Shown here: piece after piece, positions 1 to 8,525 of the stretch
Numbering within the stretch: position 1 is the stretch's first letter
How the letters are laid out: each line of letters opens with the position of its first letter
NCBI GenBank assembly: GCA_049366715.1
Contig: JBMNCQ010000040.1
Span: forward strand, 6,394 to 70,393
Origin: JBMNCQ01 sp049366715
Lineage (GTDB): Bacteria > Bacillota > Peptococcia > Peptococcales > BICA1-8
Direction of reading: 5' to 3'
DNA length: 64,000 bases
Position numbers and translations under genes: made by a program
Notes under the pieces: generated by a model
What the model was told of the DNA's origin: nothing
What the model saw: only the letters and a program-made list of their open reading frames with translations
Databases searched by the model: none

Positions 1-1
1 T

Positions 2-1537
2 GAACTATTAGGTATTGATGTAGTAATCCCTGATATCACGTACCTTATTGAAAACATGGAGCTTGTTAGAGCGATAGTCCTTACCCATGGACACGAAGAC
101 CATATCGGGGCGCTGCCGTATGTACTAAAAGACCTCAATGTTCCTGTTTACGGGACGAGACTAACTTTAGGAATACTGGAAGGTAAGCTTAAAGAAACAA
201 ATTCTTCCGCAACTGCCAAATTAAACGTCGTAAAGCCGAGAGATATTGTTACTCTTGGTTCGCTGAAGGTTGAGTTTATTAAAACAAGTCATAGTATTCC
301 TGATTCGGTTGGAATAGCTATTCATACCCCGGTAGGTACTATCTTGCATACCGGAGATTTTAAGCTTGACCAAACTCCTGTGGACGGCATAGTAGCTGAT
401 ATCAGCCGTATCGCCGAGTTAGGTGAAAAAGGGGTACTTGTACTGCTTTCTGATAGTACGAATGTGGAACGCCAGGGATTTACTATGTCCGAAAAGGTTG
501 TAGGACAAAACTTTGATGAACATTTTCGTTTAGCCAAGGAAAGGATTATTATCGCAACATTTGCAACCAATGTGCATCGTATTCAGCAAGTGATCGACTC
601 TTCATATCGATATGAGCGAAAAGTTGCAATTGCAGGTCGTAGTATGGTCAATGTTGTCAATATTGCTTCTGATTTGGGGTATTTAATCATTCCGGAAAAT
701 ACGATAATTGAATTAGATGAGATCAATAACTATCCGAGAAATAAGGTAGTACTTTTAACTACCGGAAGCCAGGGTGAGCCGATGTCGGCCCTGACCCGGA
801 TGGCTATGTCCGATCACCGCAGGGTTGCAATTGAGCATGGGGATACGGTTATTATCTCAGCAACACCTATTCCGGGGAATGAAAAACTGGTTTCCAGAAT
901 AATAGATCAGCTTTTTAAACTGGGTGCGGAAGTAATCTATGAATCTGTTTCCGGAATCCATGTATCAGGTCATGCCAGCCGGGAAGAGTTAAAACTCATG
1001 CTGAATTTAGTTAAGCCTAAATTCTTTGTGCCCGTTCACGGTGAGTACCGAATGTTAATAAAACATTCCCAGCTGGCTCAGGAAGTGGGGATACCGGCCA
1101 GTAATATTTTCGTTGCGGAAAACGGCAGTATGCTGGAGTTTTCTAATGAGAAAGGTACCATGACAGGCCGGGTCACTTCGGGAAGAGTCTTAGTTGATGG
1201 CTTAGGAATTGGCGATGTGGGGAACATTGTTTTGAGAGACCGCAAACAATTATCCCAAGATGGAATTCTAATTGTTGTTGTAACGATCAATAAAGAACAA
1301 AAACAAGTCGTTGCCGGACCAGATATCGTTTCAAGGGGCTTTGTATATGTTCGAGAAGCTGAAGAATTAATGGATGAAGCGAAAGAAAGAGTAAAATTAG
1401 CTTTAGACAAATGTACAGAAAAGAATATTACCGAATGGGCTGCAATAAAATCAAATATTCGGGATGTTTTAGGCAAGTTTCTTTATGAGAAAACACGCCG
1501 AAAACCGATGATTTTACCCATAATTATGGAAATTTAG
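2..1537 (+). CDS. rnj: Ribonuclease J (5'-truncated by window edge)
   Basis: Metallo-beta-lactamase-fold ribonuclease (5'-3' exo/endo) acting in mRNA decay and rRNA maturation. The frame is open from base 2, reading ELLGIDVVIPDITYL before the first internal ATG at 56, so the start lies upstream of the window and the N-terminus is missing. The metal-binding motif THGHEDHIGA follows at fragment residues 28-37. SDSTN, the beta-CASP segment (TTGSQGEPMSAL) and a late GHAS and VPVHGE pair are all present, and the C-terminal RNase J domain is complete. In B. subtilis rnjB likewise precedes tepA and spoIIIE. An intrinsic terminator overlaps the stop codon. Confidence 0.95.
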   Translation, partial: ELLGIDVVIPDITYLIENMELVRAIVLTHGHEDHIGALPYVLKDLNVPVYGTRLTLGILEGKLKETNSSATAKLNVVKPRDIVTLGSLKVEFIKTSHSIPDSVGIAIHTPVGTILHTGDFKLDQTPVDGIVADISRIAELGEKGVLVLLSDSTNVERQGFTMSEKVVGQNFDEHFRLAKERIIIATFATNVHRIQQVIDSSYRYERKVAIAGRSMVNVVNIASDLGYLIIPENTIIELDEINNYPRNKVVLLTTGSQGEPMSALTRMAMSDHRRVAIEHGDTVIISATPIPGNEKLVSRIIDQLFKLGAEVIYESVSGIHVSGHASREELKLMLNLVKPKFFVPVHGEYRMLIKHSQLAQEVGIPASNIFVAENGSMLEFSNEKGTMTGRVTSGRVLVDGLGIGDVGNIVLRDRKQLSQDGILIVVVTINKEQKQVVAGPDIVSRGFVYVREAEELMDEAKERVKLALDKCTEKNITEWAAIKSNIRDVLGKFLYEKTRRKPMILPIIMEI

Positions 1538-1568
1538 CACAGAGTAAATCTCTGTGCATTTTTTTTCT
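1537..1568 (+). terminator. Intrinsic terminator after RNase J gene
   Basis: GCACAGAG pairs with CTCTGTGC around a 5-nt loop and is followed by A and a T-run. The stem begins at the last base of the stop codon. Confidence 0.85.
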
Positions 1569-1613
1569 TCTAAATAAACATACTAGTTTTAAATGAAACA
1601 AGGAGTGATGAAC

Positions 1614-2426
1614 ATGTATTATAACTCCGATTTTGGTGGAGATAATCAAAGTTTGTACAATCAAAATAATAACCCGATCAGCCCCCAGCAGCCCGGGAGG
1701 CCACCTATCATCCAGCCCCCGGGTCCGGTCAGGCGCAAAGCAAGGAATGCTTCCAAAAAGACGGTAGATACCATAAAAGAGCTGGGTACTGCTAATGTGC
1801 CGACCAATTTTCAAAGTAATATCCATTGTATGACCATTGTAGGGCAAGTAGAAGGGCATATGGTTCTCCCCCCCCAAAACAAAACGACGAAATATGAACA
1901 TCTTATCCCCCAGATCGTGGCTGCTGAGCAAAACCCCGATATTGAAGGAATGCTGGTGGTATTAAATACCGTGGGCGGGGATGTTGAAGCCGGCCTGGCA
2001 ATTGCAGAAAGCATTAGAGGATTATCTAAGCCAACGGTATCTATTGTTATGGGAGGAGGTCATAGTATTGGTACGCCAATTGCAGTTTCTGCCAATTATT
2101 GTTTTATTGCCCCAACTGCAACTATGACGATACATCCTATCCGGCTAACGGGTTTGGTGATCGGAGTTCCGGCTACTATGGATTATTTGGAAAGGATGCA
2201 GGACAGAGTAGTTCAATTTGTAACTGAAAACTCAAAGATATCGGAAAAAGATTTTCGCAATTTGATGTTTAAAGTCGGAGAATTATCTCAAGACATTGGT
2301 ACGGTTCTTGTTGGCAAAGATGCAGTCAGCTATGGACTGATCAATGAAGTAGGAAGTATGTCCCAAGCAATTACGAAGCTAAAATTATTGATTGAGGAAA
2401 AGAAAAATCAAGGCGGGGTGCATTAA
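1614..2426 (+). CDS. tepA: ClpP-fold serine protease, TepA (YmfB) family
   Basis: 270-residue ClpP/crotonase-fold protein of the TepA family, described as translocation-enhancing in Bacillus. The likely nucleophile is Ser151 in GGGHSIGTP and the likely base is His174 in MTIHPIR. The N-terminal 55 residues are Pro/Gln/Asn-rich and probably disordered. ATGs exist at 1593, 1608 and 1614. AAGGAG at 1600-1605 lies 8 nt before 1614 and inside the longer versions, so 1614 is chosen. It abuts the next gene with no gap and sits between RNase J and FtsK as in B. subtilis. The function is known only by family. Confidence 0.85.
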   Translation: MYYNSDFGGDNQSLYNQNNNPISPQQPGRPPIIQPPGPVRRKARNASKKTVDTIKELGTANVPTNFQSNIHCMTIVGQVEGHMVLPPQNKTTKYEHLIPQIVAAEQNPDIEGMLVVLNTVGGDVEAGLAIAESIRGLSKPTVSIVMGGGHSIGTPIAVSANYCFIAPTATMTIHPIRLTGLVIGVPATMDYLERMQDRVVQFVTENSKISEKDFRNLMFKVGELSQDIGTVLVGKDAVSYGLINEVGSMSQAITKLKLLIEEKKNQGGVH

Positions 2427-2642
2427 ATGGATGTACTCTATACGACCATACCCTTAGATATTGTTATGGATGATAAGCAGGCAGAAGGAAACTATGCTTT
2501 TCAAGATATAGAATATCATGGTATAGAGATGCAGGTTGAAGCACTAAGCTGGAATAAATTTAAAATAATTCGTTTATACAGTACGGATCCGGTCCATTAC
2601 TTAGATGAACGGTTACAACCAGGTTCAATAATTAGCTTCTAA
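2427..2642 (+). CDS. YlzJ-like small protein
   Basis: 71-residue protein starting at the base after the tepA stop, with GGCGGGGTG just upstream. Its position between a TepA-type protease and FtsK/SpoIIIE, its size and its MDVLYTTIPLDIVM opening match the YlzJ-like family of spore-forming Firmicutes. There is no signal peptide or membrane segment, and no catalytic motif. Function is unknown; tight coupling to tepA suggests a shared role, which is inference. Confidence 0.75.
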   Translation: MDVLYTTIPLDIVMDDKQAEGNYAFQDIEYHGIEMQVEALSWNKFKIIRLYSTDPVHYLDERLQPGSIISF

Positions 2643-2690
2643 ATATTATTAAAGCCTTCGGAAATTTTTCCGGAGGCTTTAATAATATTT
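2643..2690. terminator. Long palindromic terminator after ylzJ-like gene
   Basis: A/T-flanked inverted repeat: AATATTATTAAAGCC on the left arm and GGCTTTAATAATATT on the right, with an imperfect centre. It immediately follows the stop codon and is nearly symmetrical, so it could work in both directions. Confidence 0.75.
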
Positions 2691-2771
2691 AGATATTTGA
2701 TTAAAGATGTGCTAAATTATAAAGGGCGGAATAATTTTCCCCGGGTTCTTTATAAAGTCCCGCTCATGAAG

Positions 2772-2842
2772 AGGTTTATCACCGGCGACGGTCTTTAGAT
2801 GAAGGATTTTTCCTGTCGCCGTTGAAATTTATTTATAAACCT
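2772..2842 (+). other. Nested inverted repeat upstream of ftsK (possible structured leader)
   Basis: AGGTTTAT (2772-2779) pairs with ATAAACCT (2835-2842). Inside it, CGGCGAC (2783-2789) pairs with GTCGCCG (2815-2821), leaving a 25-nt loop that contains a short AGGA/TCCT hairpin. It lies 62 nt before the ftsK start in the 261-bp gap after the ylzJ-like gene. I recognise no riboswitch class. It may be an RNA leader or a relic repeat. Confidence 0.45.
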
Positions 2843-2903
2843 TTAAAATAAAATTTTCCTGAAAAGTTAATCTTAATTTTTTATTTCCCAAAGGGGTGTA
2901 ATA

Positions 2904-5135
2904 ATGGCCAGAACAAAAAAACAGCAATTTAAAGATGAAATAAAAACTGAATTACTTGGTATTCTCTTAGTTGGAATTTCTATATATATATTCTGGATTA
3001 TTTTTCAGAAACCGTCAGGTCCGTATCCGCTGCCGGAAGAAGGCGCAGGCATTTTCGGTAATTTTTTGCTCCGTGTATTAAGAGGCTTAGCAGGTGACGG
3101 CAAGATCCTGATCCCCGTTTTAATGCTGTTAACCGGAGTTAAAATCATGTACTACCGGATAAATATAAGTAAGACGCAATATATGATTACCGCAATTTTA
3201 ATCCTGGCTTTTTTAGCGATCTGGAATTTATATAAATTACCCATCGAAGCCCAGGGTGATTTTCTTACAAACCTCAAAGATGGGGCCGGCGGCGGATTCC
3301 TCGGCGGACTGGTAAGCTGGATTATCCTGAAAATATTCGGATTAGCCGGTTCGTATATTTTATTGGTTTCGATAAGTATTACTTGTGTATTGTTTCTAAC
3401 GGGTGCTTCTTTAAAAGATATTTTTGCCAAAATTGTGTTTTCACTGGTTAAGATGCTGAATTCCGCTAAAGAACAATTAGCTGATTTTATTTTTACTACC
3501 GTTGAAGAACCAAATGAAAAAACTGAGCACAGCAAAAAAATTCCGGAAATCAGCAAAGACGAAGCTGGTGAGAATGCAACGCCTGTGATTATTAATCATT
3601 TTGAAAATGAAGCAAAACCTGCCAAAGTTAAAAAAGAAGCGGAAGAGACGAACAATGTTATAGAATTCCCGCAAATTAAACAAGATAAGGTAGTAAATGA
3701 GGAGTTCGTACTGCCTAAAGTTGAACTGCTGGAAAAAATAAAACGGAGTGGAAACAGCTTGACTCAGAAGGATATCAACGGAAATATATTTTTACTGCAA
3801 AGCACTTTAGAGAGCTTTGGGGTAAAAGGCAAGGTTGTGCAGGTAAGTTGCGGCCCCTCTATTACCAGATATGAGTTTCAACCGGCGCCCGGTGTTAAAG
3901 TAAGCAGAATTGTTAATCTGGCAGATGATATTGCTTTGAGTTTAGCGGCAGCCGGGGTAAGAATTGAAGCCCCGATACCCGGCAAAGCAGCAATCGGAAT
4001 TGAAGTTCCTAATCCTGAAATTGCCACTGTTAGTTTAAGGGAAGTTCTGGAAAGTACTGAATACAGAAATGCTCAGTCCAAGTTGACAGTAGCCCTGGGT
4101 AAAGATATCGCGGGTAAACCTGTAATGGCTGATTTAGCTAAAATGCCCCATTTACTAATTGCCGGTTCGACGGGGTCAGGAAAAAGTGTCTGTATGAATG
4201 CCTTAATTACAAGCATCTTATTCAAATCAAAACCGTCTGAAGTAAAAATATTAATGGTTGATCCTAAGATGGTGGAGTTAACAACTTATAACGGCATTCC
4301 CCATCTTATCACACCTGTTGTAACGGATTCCAAAAAAGCTGCCTCCGCCTTAAGGTGGGCTGTGCACGAAATGGAAAACAGGTATGAGCTTTTTGCTTCG
4401 GCAGGGGTTAAAGATATTACCAGATATAATCAGGTAATTGCTGATGATGACAGTGTCAGCACTAATTATTTACCCTATATTGTTGTACTTATCGATGAAC
4501 TGGCCGATTTAATGATGGTGGCTCCTGCAGATGTTGAGGATGCCATTTGTAGACTGGCCCAAATGGCCAGAGCTGCAGGAATTCATCTTGTCGTGGCTAC
4601 GCAAAGACCTTCGGTAGATGTGATTACCGGGATCATAAAGGCAAATATCCCTTCCAGGATTGCCTTTGCAGTTTCATCCCAAACCGACTCCAGAACTATT
4701 CTTGATATGAATGGTGCCGAAAAACTTCTGGGCAGAGGGGACATGCTGTTTTACCCTACAGGCTATCCTAAACCGGTAAGACTGCAGGGGGTTTATGTAT
4801 CTGATAATGACGTCGAGGAAATAGTGGGCTTTTTAAAGAAACAGGAGAAACCTGAATACAATGAGGAAATTGTTAATCAAGATGTGGAGATGAATAAACC
4901 GAAAATGGAAGATGATGATGATGAGTTAATTCCTGACGCAGCCAAGCTGTTTATTGAAAATGGACAGGCATCTATTTCGTTAATTCAAAGAAGATTCCGG
5001 GTTGGTTATAATCGGGCAGCCAGAATAATTGATTTAATGGAAAAAAAAGGTATTATCGGCGGCTATGAAGGAAGTAAGCCCCGTCAGGTCTTAATTACAG
5101 TTGATGACTATGAGCGATTATTCGGGAGCTATTAA
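2904..5135 (+). CDS. ftsK: DNA translocase FtsK/SpoIIIE
   Basis: 743-residue septal DNA pump that moves chromosome through closing septa, including into the forespore. About four N-terminal membrane segments (roughly residues 15-160) precede an acidic/lysine-rich linker. The motor has Walker A GSTGSGKS (421-428) and Walker B VVLIDE (527-532), and MARAAGIHLVVATQRPSVDV is present. The C-terminal gamma winged helix (about 672-743) carries AKLFIENGQASISLIQRRF. Start: AAGGGGTG lies 6 nt before ATG 2904. The length fits SpoIIIE (about 790) rather than the much longer proteobacterial FtsK. Confidence 0.95.
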   Translation: MARTKKQQFKDEIKTELLGILLVGISIYIFWIIFQKPSGPYPLPEEGAGIFGNFLLRVLRGLAGDGKILIPVLMLLTGVKIMYYRINISKTQYMITAILILAFLAIWNLYKLPIEAQGDFLTNLKDGAGGGFLGGLVSWIILKIFGLAGSYILLVSISITCVLFLTGASLKDIFAKIVFSLVKMLNSAKEQLADFIFTTVEEPNEKTEHSKKIPEISKDEAGENATPVIINHFENEAKPAKVKKEAEETNNVIEFPQIKQDKVVNEEFVLPKVELLEKIKRSGNSLTQKDINGNIFLLQSTLESFGVKGKVVQVSCGPSITRYEFQPAPGVKVSRIVNLADDIALSLAAAGVRIEAPIPGKAAIGIEVPNPEIATVSLREVLESTEYRNAQSKLTVALGKDIAGKPVMADLAKMPHLLIAGSTGSGKSVCMNALITSILFKSKPSEVKILMVDPKMVELTTYNGIPHLITPVVTDSKKAASALRWAVHEMENRYELFASAGVKDITRYNQVIADDDSVSTNYLPYIVVLIDELADLMMVAPADVEDAICRLAQMARAAGIHLVVATQRPSVDVITGIIKANIPSRIAFAVSSQTDSRTILDMNGAEKLLGRGDMLFYPTGYPKPVRLQGVYVSDNDVEEIVGFLKKQEKPEYNEEIVNQDVEMNKPKMEDDDDELIPDAAKLFIENGQASISLIQRRFRVGYNRAARIIDLMEKKGIIGGYEGSKPRQVLITVDDYERLFGSY

Positions 5136-5221
5136 TAATTTTTTAATATGACTACCGGAAGGGAATAAAATTCTTTTGTAGAATATGCACAATATAATTA
5201 AATATTTGGGGGTGGTAGTAT

Positions 5222-5989
5222 ATTAGCGGCATAGGTGAGATATTTAAAGACAAGCGCAGGGAAAAGGATTTATCGATATTGGATGTCGAACAGGGTACAA
5301 AAATCAGAGGTAAATATATCGAAGCAATTGAAGAAGAAAATTTTGATGTTTTACCAGGAAAAGTATATGTAAAAGGCTTTATAAAGTCATACGCTAAGTA
5401 CTTAAATATTGAAAATAATGAAGAAATTAAAAGATTTTTGGAAAGTGATCAGGTCAAAGAGTTCCATAAAGAGGAGTTAATCAGTCCTCCCCCGATCGAA
5501 GTAAATAAAGGGTTAAGCAAGAAATATGTTACCATTATTTTAGCGGTATTCGCCATAGCTTTATTATTTGGAGTGCAAAGTATTTATTTGAAATATATCC
5601 AAAAACAGCCTCCGAAAAATCCTGAACAAACACCTAATTCAATAGATATCCCGAATGAACAGCCGGACCTACCTGAAGAAGTACCTGATACGCCCCCGGA
5701 ATCCGATGTTGCTAGCGAACCGGAAAATATCACGTTAAGCTTGAAGATCATTGATGTTGGTCAGCAAGAAGAAGCCTGCTGGATCCAAATTTATACAGAC
5801 TCTGTTTTAAACTTTGAAGGGACCTTGTATGAAGGTGAGATAAAAAATATTGAGGCGCAGGATAAAGTGAAAATTACCTTAGGAAATGCCGGGGTTGTTG
5901 AATTAAAGCTGGGGACACAAGAATTGGGTATTCCCGGTAAGATTGGTGAAGTTATCACCAAGGAATTTACCAGGGATGATTTACAATAA
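5222..5989 (+). CDS. rodZ: RodZ-like helix-turn-helix/DUF4115 membrane protein (apparent AUU start)
   Basis: Cytoskeleton-associated protein of the RodZ/YmfM type, linked to MreB-dependent cell shape. An N-terminal Xre-type helix-turn-helix runs to about residue 85 (residues 20-37 read VEQGTKIRGKYIEAIEEE). A single membrane span (YVTIILAVFAIALLFGVQ) follows, then a Pro/Glu linker and an external C-terminal DUF4115 domain. The first canonical start (TTG 5279) would delete helix 1. In frame upstream, ATT 5222 gives SGIGEIFKDKRREKDLS, which fits the family, with GGGGGTGG 6 nt before it and an in-frame TAG at 5216. TATAAT at 5193-5198 is a possible -10. Confidence 0.85.
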   Translation: MSGIGEIFKDKRREKDLSILDVEQGTKIRGKYIEAIEEENFDVLPGKVYVKGFIKSYAKYLNIENNEEIKRFLESDQVKEFHKEELISPPPIEVNKGLSKKYVTIILAVFAIALLFGVQSIYLKYIQKQPPKNPEQTPNSIDIPNEQPDLPEEVPDTPPESDVASEPENITLSLKIIDVGQQEEACWIQIYTDSVLNFEGTLYEGEIKNIEAQDKVKITLGNAGVVELKLGTQELGIPGKIGEVITKEFTRDDLQ

Positions 5990-5991
5990 TT

Positions 5992-6028
5992 AAACCTCTC
6001 TATTATTTCAATAGAGAGGTTTTTCTTT
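5992..6028 (+). terminator. Intrinsic terminator after rodZ-like gene
   Basis: AAACCTCTCTATT (5992-6004) pairs perfectly with AATAGAGAGGTTT (6010-6022), followed by a T-rich tail. Confidence 0.9.
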
Positions 6029-6059
6029 CGCAGTTTCAGTGGCGATGAATAAGTTTTCT

Positions 6060-6088
6060 TTGACACTAAAAAATGGATGTAATATACT
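6060..6088 (+). promoter_or_regulatory. SigA-type promoter for rimO-pgsA-pgpA
   Basis: TTGACA (6060-6065), a 17-nt spacer, then TATACT (6083-6088): five of six -10 bases and all six -35 bases match consensus. It lies 46 nt before the chosen rimO start and just after the preceding terminator. Confidence 0.8.
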
Positions 6089-6134
6089 TAGTCTGATATC
6101 TTATATTAGGCTGACGGAAGGAGTATTTATACTT

Positions 6135-7472
6135 TTGGCAAAGGTTGCTTTTATTTCCTTAGGATGTCCCAAAAACTTAATCGATTCAGAAAATATGATT
6201 GCTTTAGTTGCTGAAGCGAAATTAGATATTACCAACAACCCTAAAGATGCAGAAGTAATTGTTGTGAATACGTGTGGTTTTATTAGCAGTGCTAAGGAAG
6301 AATCCATTAATACCATTTTAGAAATGGCTGAATATAAAAAAGATAATTGTAAAGTCCTGGTTGCCGTAGGATGCCTTGTGCAAAAATATCATAAAGAGCT
6401 CCAAAAGGAGCTGCCGGAGATCGATGCATTTTTAGGAACCGATAATTATCATGAAATCGTAGATATCATTACAAAGGCTCTCGAAAAGCAAAAAATAATT
6501 AAAGTTAATAAGGAACATACCGTAAATTATCCGGAACTTCCCAGAATCTTAACGACTCCCCGGCACTATGCCTATCTGAGGATAGCGGAAGGCTGTGATA
6601 ATTGTTGTACCTTTTGTGCCATTCCCCAAATCCGGGGTCCTTATCGCAGCAGGCCGCAGGAAGATATCTTAAAGGAAGCAAAAAAATTAGTTAACAATGG
6701 TGTTAGGGAATTAATCTTGGTAGCTCAAGATACCACTCAATACGGGATAGATCTATACGGTGAGATAAAATTAGTTGAACTGCTCAAAAGGTTAGCCGGT
6801 ATTGGTGAATTGCGCTGGATTCGTTTACTGTATTGTTATCCTAACGATTTTCCCGAGGAACTTATTCAACTGATGAAAATTGAGCCCAAAATCTGCAAAT
6901 ACCTGGATCTGCCGTTACAACATGCGGATAATACGATTTTAAAAAAAATGGGCAGACATATCACCCAGGAAGAAATAAGGGAATTGATTGTTAAGCTAAG
7001 AAGCAATATTCCCGATATCACCATTAGGTCAACGTTTATTGTCGGTTTCCCGGGGGAGTCACAGGAAAATTTTAGAAATCTCTTGAATTTTTTACAAGAT
7101 GCAGGACTTGAACGGGTAGGAGCTTTTCCTTATTCCAGAGAAGATGATACTCCCGCTGGTAAAATGGCTTCTCAGATTAATCAGCAGACTAAGCAAAGCC
7201 GCTTAAACAGATTAATGAAACTGCAAAAAGAGATTCTGCTGAAAAAACATGGTCAATATATCGGTTCCGATATAATCGTGCAGGTAGATGGTCCAAGCCA
7301 GGATATTAAAAACCTATGGATTTGCAGAAGTCAGGGTGAAGCACCGGATATCGACCCTGTTATTTTAGTTTTTTCCCTGGAACAACTCAGTCCAGGGCAG
7401 TTGCTGTCGGTAAAAATTACGCATTTACAAGATTTTGATCTAATAGGAGAGATAAATCGTGAACTTACCTAA
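6135..7472 (+). CDS. rimO: Ribosomal protein uS12 methylthiotransferase RimO
   Basis: 445-residue radical-SAM enzyme that methylthiolates an aspartate of ribosomal protein S12. The N-terminal UPF0004 domain (VAFISLGCPKNLIDSEN) supplies one cluster. The radical-SAM cluster ligands are C154, C158 and C161 in EGCDNCCTFCAIP. A TRAM domain ends the protein. The frame stays open back to 6039, but that stretch contains the promoter. TTG 6135 gives the family-typical start (M)AKVAFISLG, with AAGGAG 11 nt upstream. MiaB, its tRNA-modifying relative, is encoded at 42147. The 3' end overlaps pgsA by 14 nt. Confidence 0.93.
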   Translation: MAKVAFISLGCPKNLIDSENMIALVAEAKLDITNNPKDAEVIVVNTCGFISSAKEESINTILEMAEYKKDNCKVLVAVGCLVQKYHKELQKELPEIDAFLGTDNYHEIVDIITKALEKQKIIKVNKEHTVNYPELPRILTTPRHYAYLRIAEGCDNCCTFCAIPQIRGPYRSRPQEDILKEAKKLVNNGVRELILVAQDTTQYGIDLYGEIKLVELLKRLAGIGELRWIRLLYCYPNDFPEELIQLMKIEPKICKYLDLPLQHADNTILKKMGRHITQEEIRELIVKLRSNIPDITIRSTFIVGFPGESQENFRNLLNFLQDAGLERVGAFPYSREDDTPAGKMASQINQQTKQSRLNRLMKLQKEILLKKHGQYIGSDIIVQVDGPSQDIKNLWICRSQGEAPDIDPVILVFSLEQLSPGQLLSVKITHLQDFDLIGEINRELT

Positions 7473-8004
7473 TATGTTAACAATACTGAGAATAATTCTC
7501 GTGCCGGTTTTTATGCTGGTTTTGTTGGTTAAAATTCCTTACGGACAATTATTTGCAGCGGCAATCTTTATCATAGCTGCCAGCACTGACGGCTTAGATG
7601 GGTATATAGCCAGAAAAAGAAAGCAGATTACAAACTTTGGGAAGATAATGGATCCCTTAGCGGATAAACTTTTGGTTTCCGCAGCATTAATTTCCTTAGT
7701 TCAGCTAGGGAAAATTTCCGGTTGGGTAGCTGTTATTATAATCGGCAGAGAATTTGCCGTGACCGGATTAAGATCCGTAGCAGTAGCTGAAGGTATTGTT
7801 ATCGCAGCAAGTAAATTAGGTAAAATAAAAACAGTTTCACAGATTGTTGCTATTGTAGCCATTCTGATTAATGAATTTGTAATAGAGATTATCGGCTTGC
7901 CGCTGGGAGAATATTTAATTTATGTGGCAGTATTTTTTACTTTATATTCGGGCCTGGATTATTTTCGCAAAGCGGGCAAGTTTCTTAAGGTAGGATTAAA
8001 ATGA
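7459..8004 (+). CDS. pgsA: CDP-diacylglycerol-glycerol-3-phosphate 3-phosphatidyltransferase
   Basis: 181-residue integral membrane enzyme making phosphatidylglycerophosphate. The CDP-alcohol phosphatidyltransferase signature is complete: DGLDGYIAR, eight residues, G, then MDPLADK. There are about four to five hydrophobic spans. The start is GTG, with AGGAG 8 nt upstream, inside the end of rimO. The stop overlaps the pgpA start (ATGA), so the two are translationally coupled. In B. subtilis pgsA is also just upstream of cinA-recA. Confidence 0.95.
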   Translation: MNLPNMLTILRIILVPVFMLVLLVKIPYGQLFAAAIFIIAASTDGLDGYIARKRKQITNFGKIMDPLADKLLVSAALISLVQLGKISGWVAVIIIGREFAVTGLRSVAVAEGIVIAASKLGKIKTVSQIVAIVAILINEFVIEIIGLPLGEYLIYVAVFFTLYSGLDYFRKAGKFLKVGLK

Positions 8005-8429
8005 GACCGGCTTTAATAAAATTTTTCGCTACAGGTTGCGGGACAGGTTATTTTAAGCCAGGTCCCGGCACCTGGGGTTCTTTATTTGCCCTGCTTATCT
8101 GGTTGATCTATCCCGGGTCTGTTTTGCGAATCGTCAGTGCAGCTATTGGCGGCTTATACATTTGCCAAAAGGCCGAAATATTATTTGCTGAACATGATAG
8201 CCCCAGCATTGTCTGGGATGAAATTGTCGGTATGTGGATAGCCCTGTGGCAAATACCTTTAATTCTCTATCCGCTGGCCTTTCTTTTATTTAGATTTTTA
8301 GATATCGTTAAACCATACCCCATTAATCATTTGCAGAAACTCCCCGGTGGATTAGGAATCATGATTGATGATATTATTGCCGGGCTTATCGCAAGATTAA
8401 TATTGGTTTTAATTATGGTATTTTTATAG
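8001..8429 (+). CDS. pgpA: Phosphatidylglycerophosphatase A family protein
   Basis: 142-residue membrane protein of the PgpA family, which dephosphorylates phosphatidylglycerophosphate. Recognised by FATGCGTGYFKPGPGTWGSL near the N-terminus, WDEIVGMWIAL in the middle, and DIVKPYPINHLQ with GGLGIMIDDIIAGL near the end; the acidic residues in the last two match the family's metal-binding positions. Overlap with pgsA places consecutive steps of phosphatidylglycerol synthesis side by side. Followed directly by a terminator. Confidence 0.9.
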   Translation: MRPALIKFFATGCGTGYFKPGPGTWGSLFALLIWLIYPGSVLRIVSAAIGGLYICQKAEILFAEHDSPSIVWDEIVGMWIALWQIPLILYPLAFLLFRFLDIVKPYPINHLQKLPGGLGIMIDDIIAGLIARLILVLIMVFL

Positions 8430-8455
8430 ACACGCTGTCAGGCGTGTTTTTTCTT
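8430..8455 (+). terminator. Intrinsic terminator after pgpA
   Basis: ACACGC (8430-8435) pairs with GCGTGT (8442-8447), then a T-run. It starts at the base after the stop codon. Confidence 0.8.
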
Positions 8456-8490
8456 TCCATCAGTTTCATAAGGCAACAAGTTATAATCAT

Positions 8491-8499
8491 TGGTATAAT
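8491..8499 (+). promoter_or_regulatory. Extended -10 promoter candidate
   Basis: TGGTATAAT is an extended -10 element with a perfect TATAAT. No good -35 is seen. The predicted transcription start would be about 20 nt before the gene at 8526. Confidence 0.5.
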
Positions 8500-8525
8500 A
8501 TAAGTCTGAAAAGGGGGGGAGGCAG

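Noticed and set aside
6039..6134. N-terminal extension of RimO by 32 residues
   Set aside because: The stretch contains a consensus SigA promoter and the ribosome site; the family start is at 6135.
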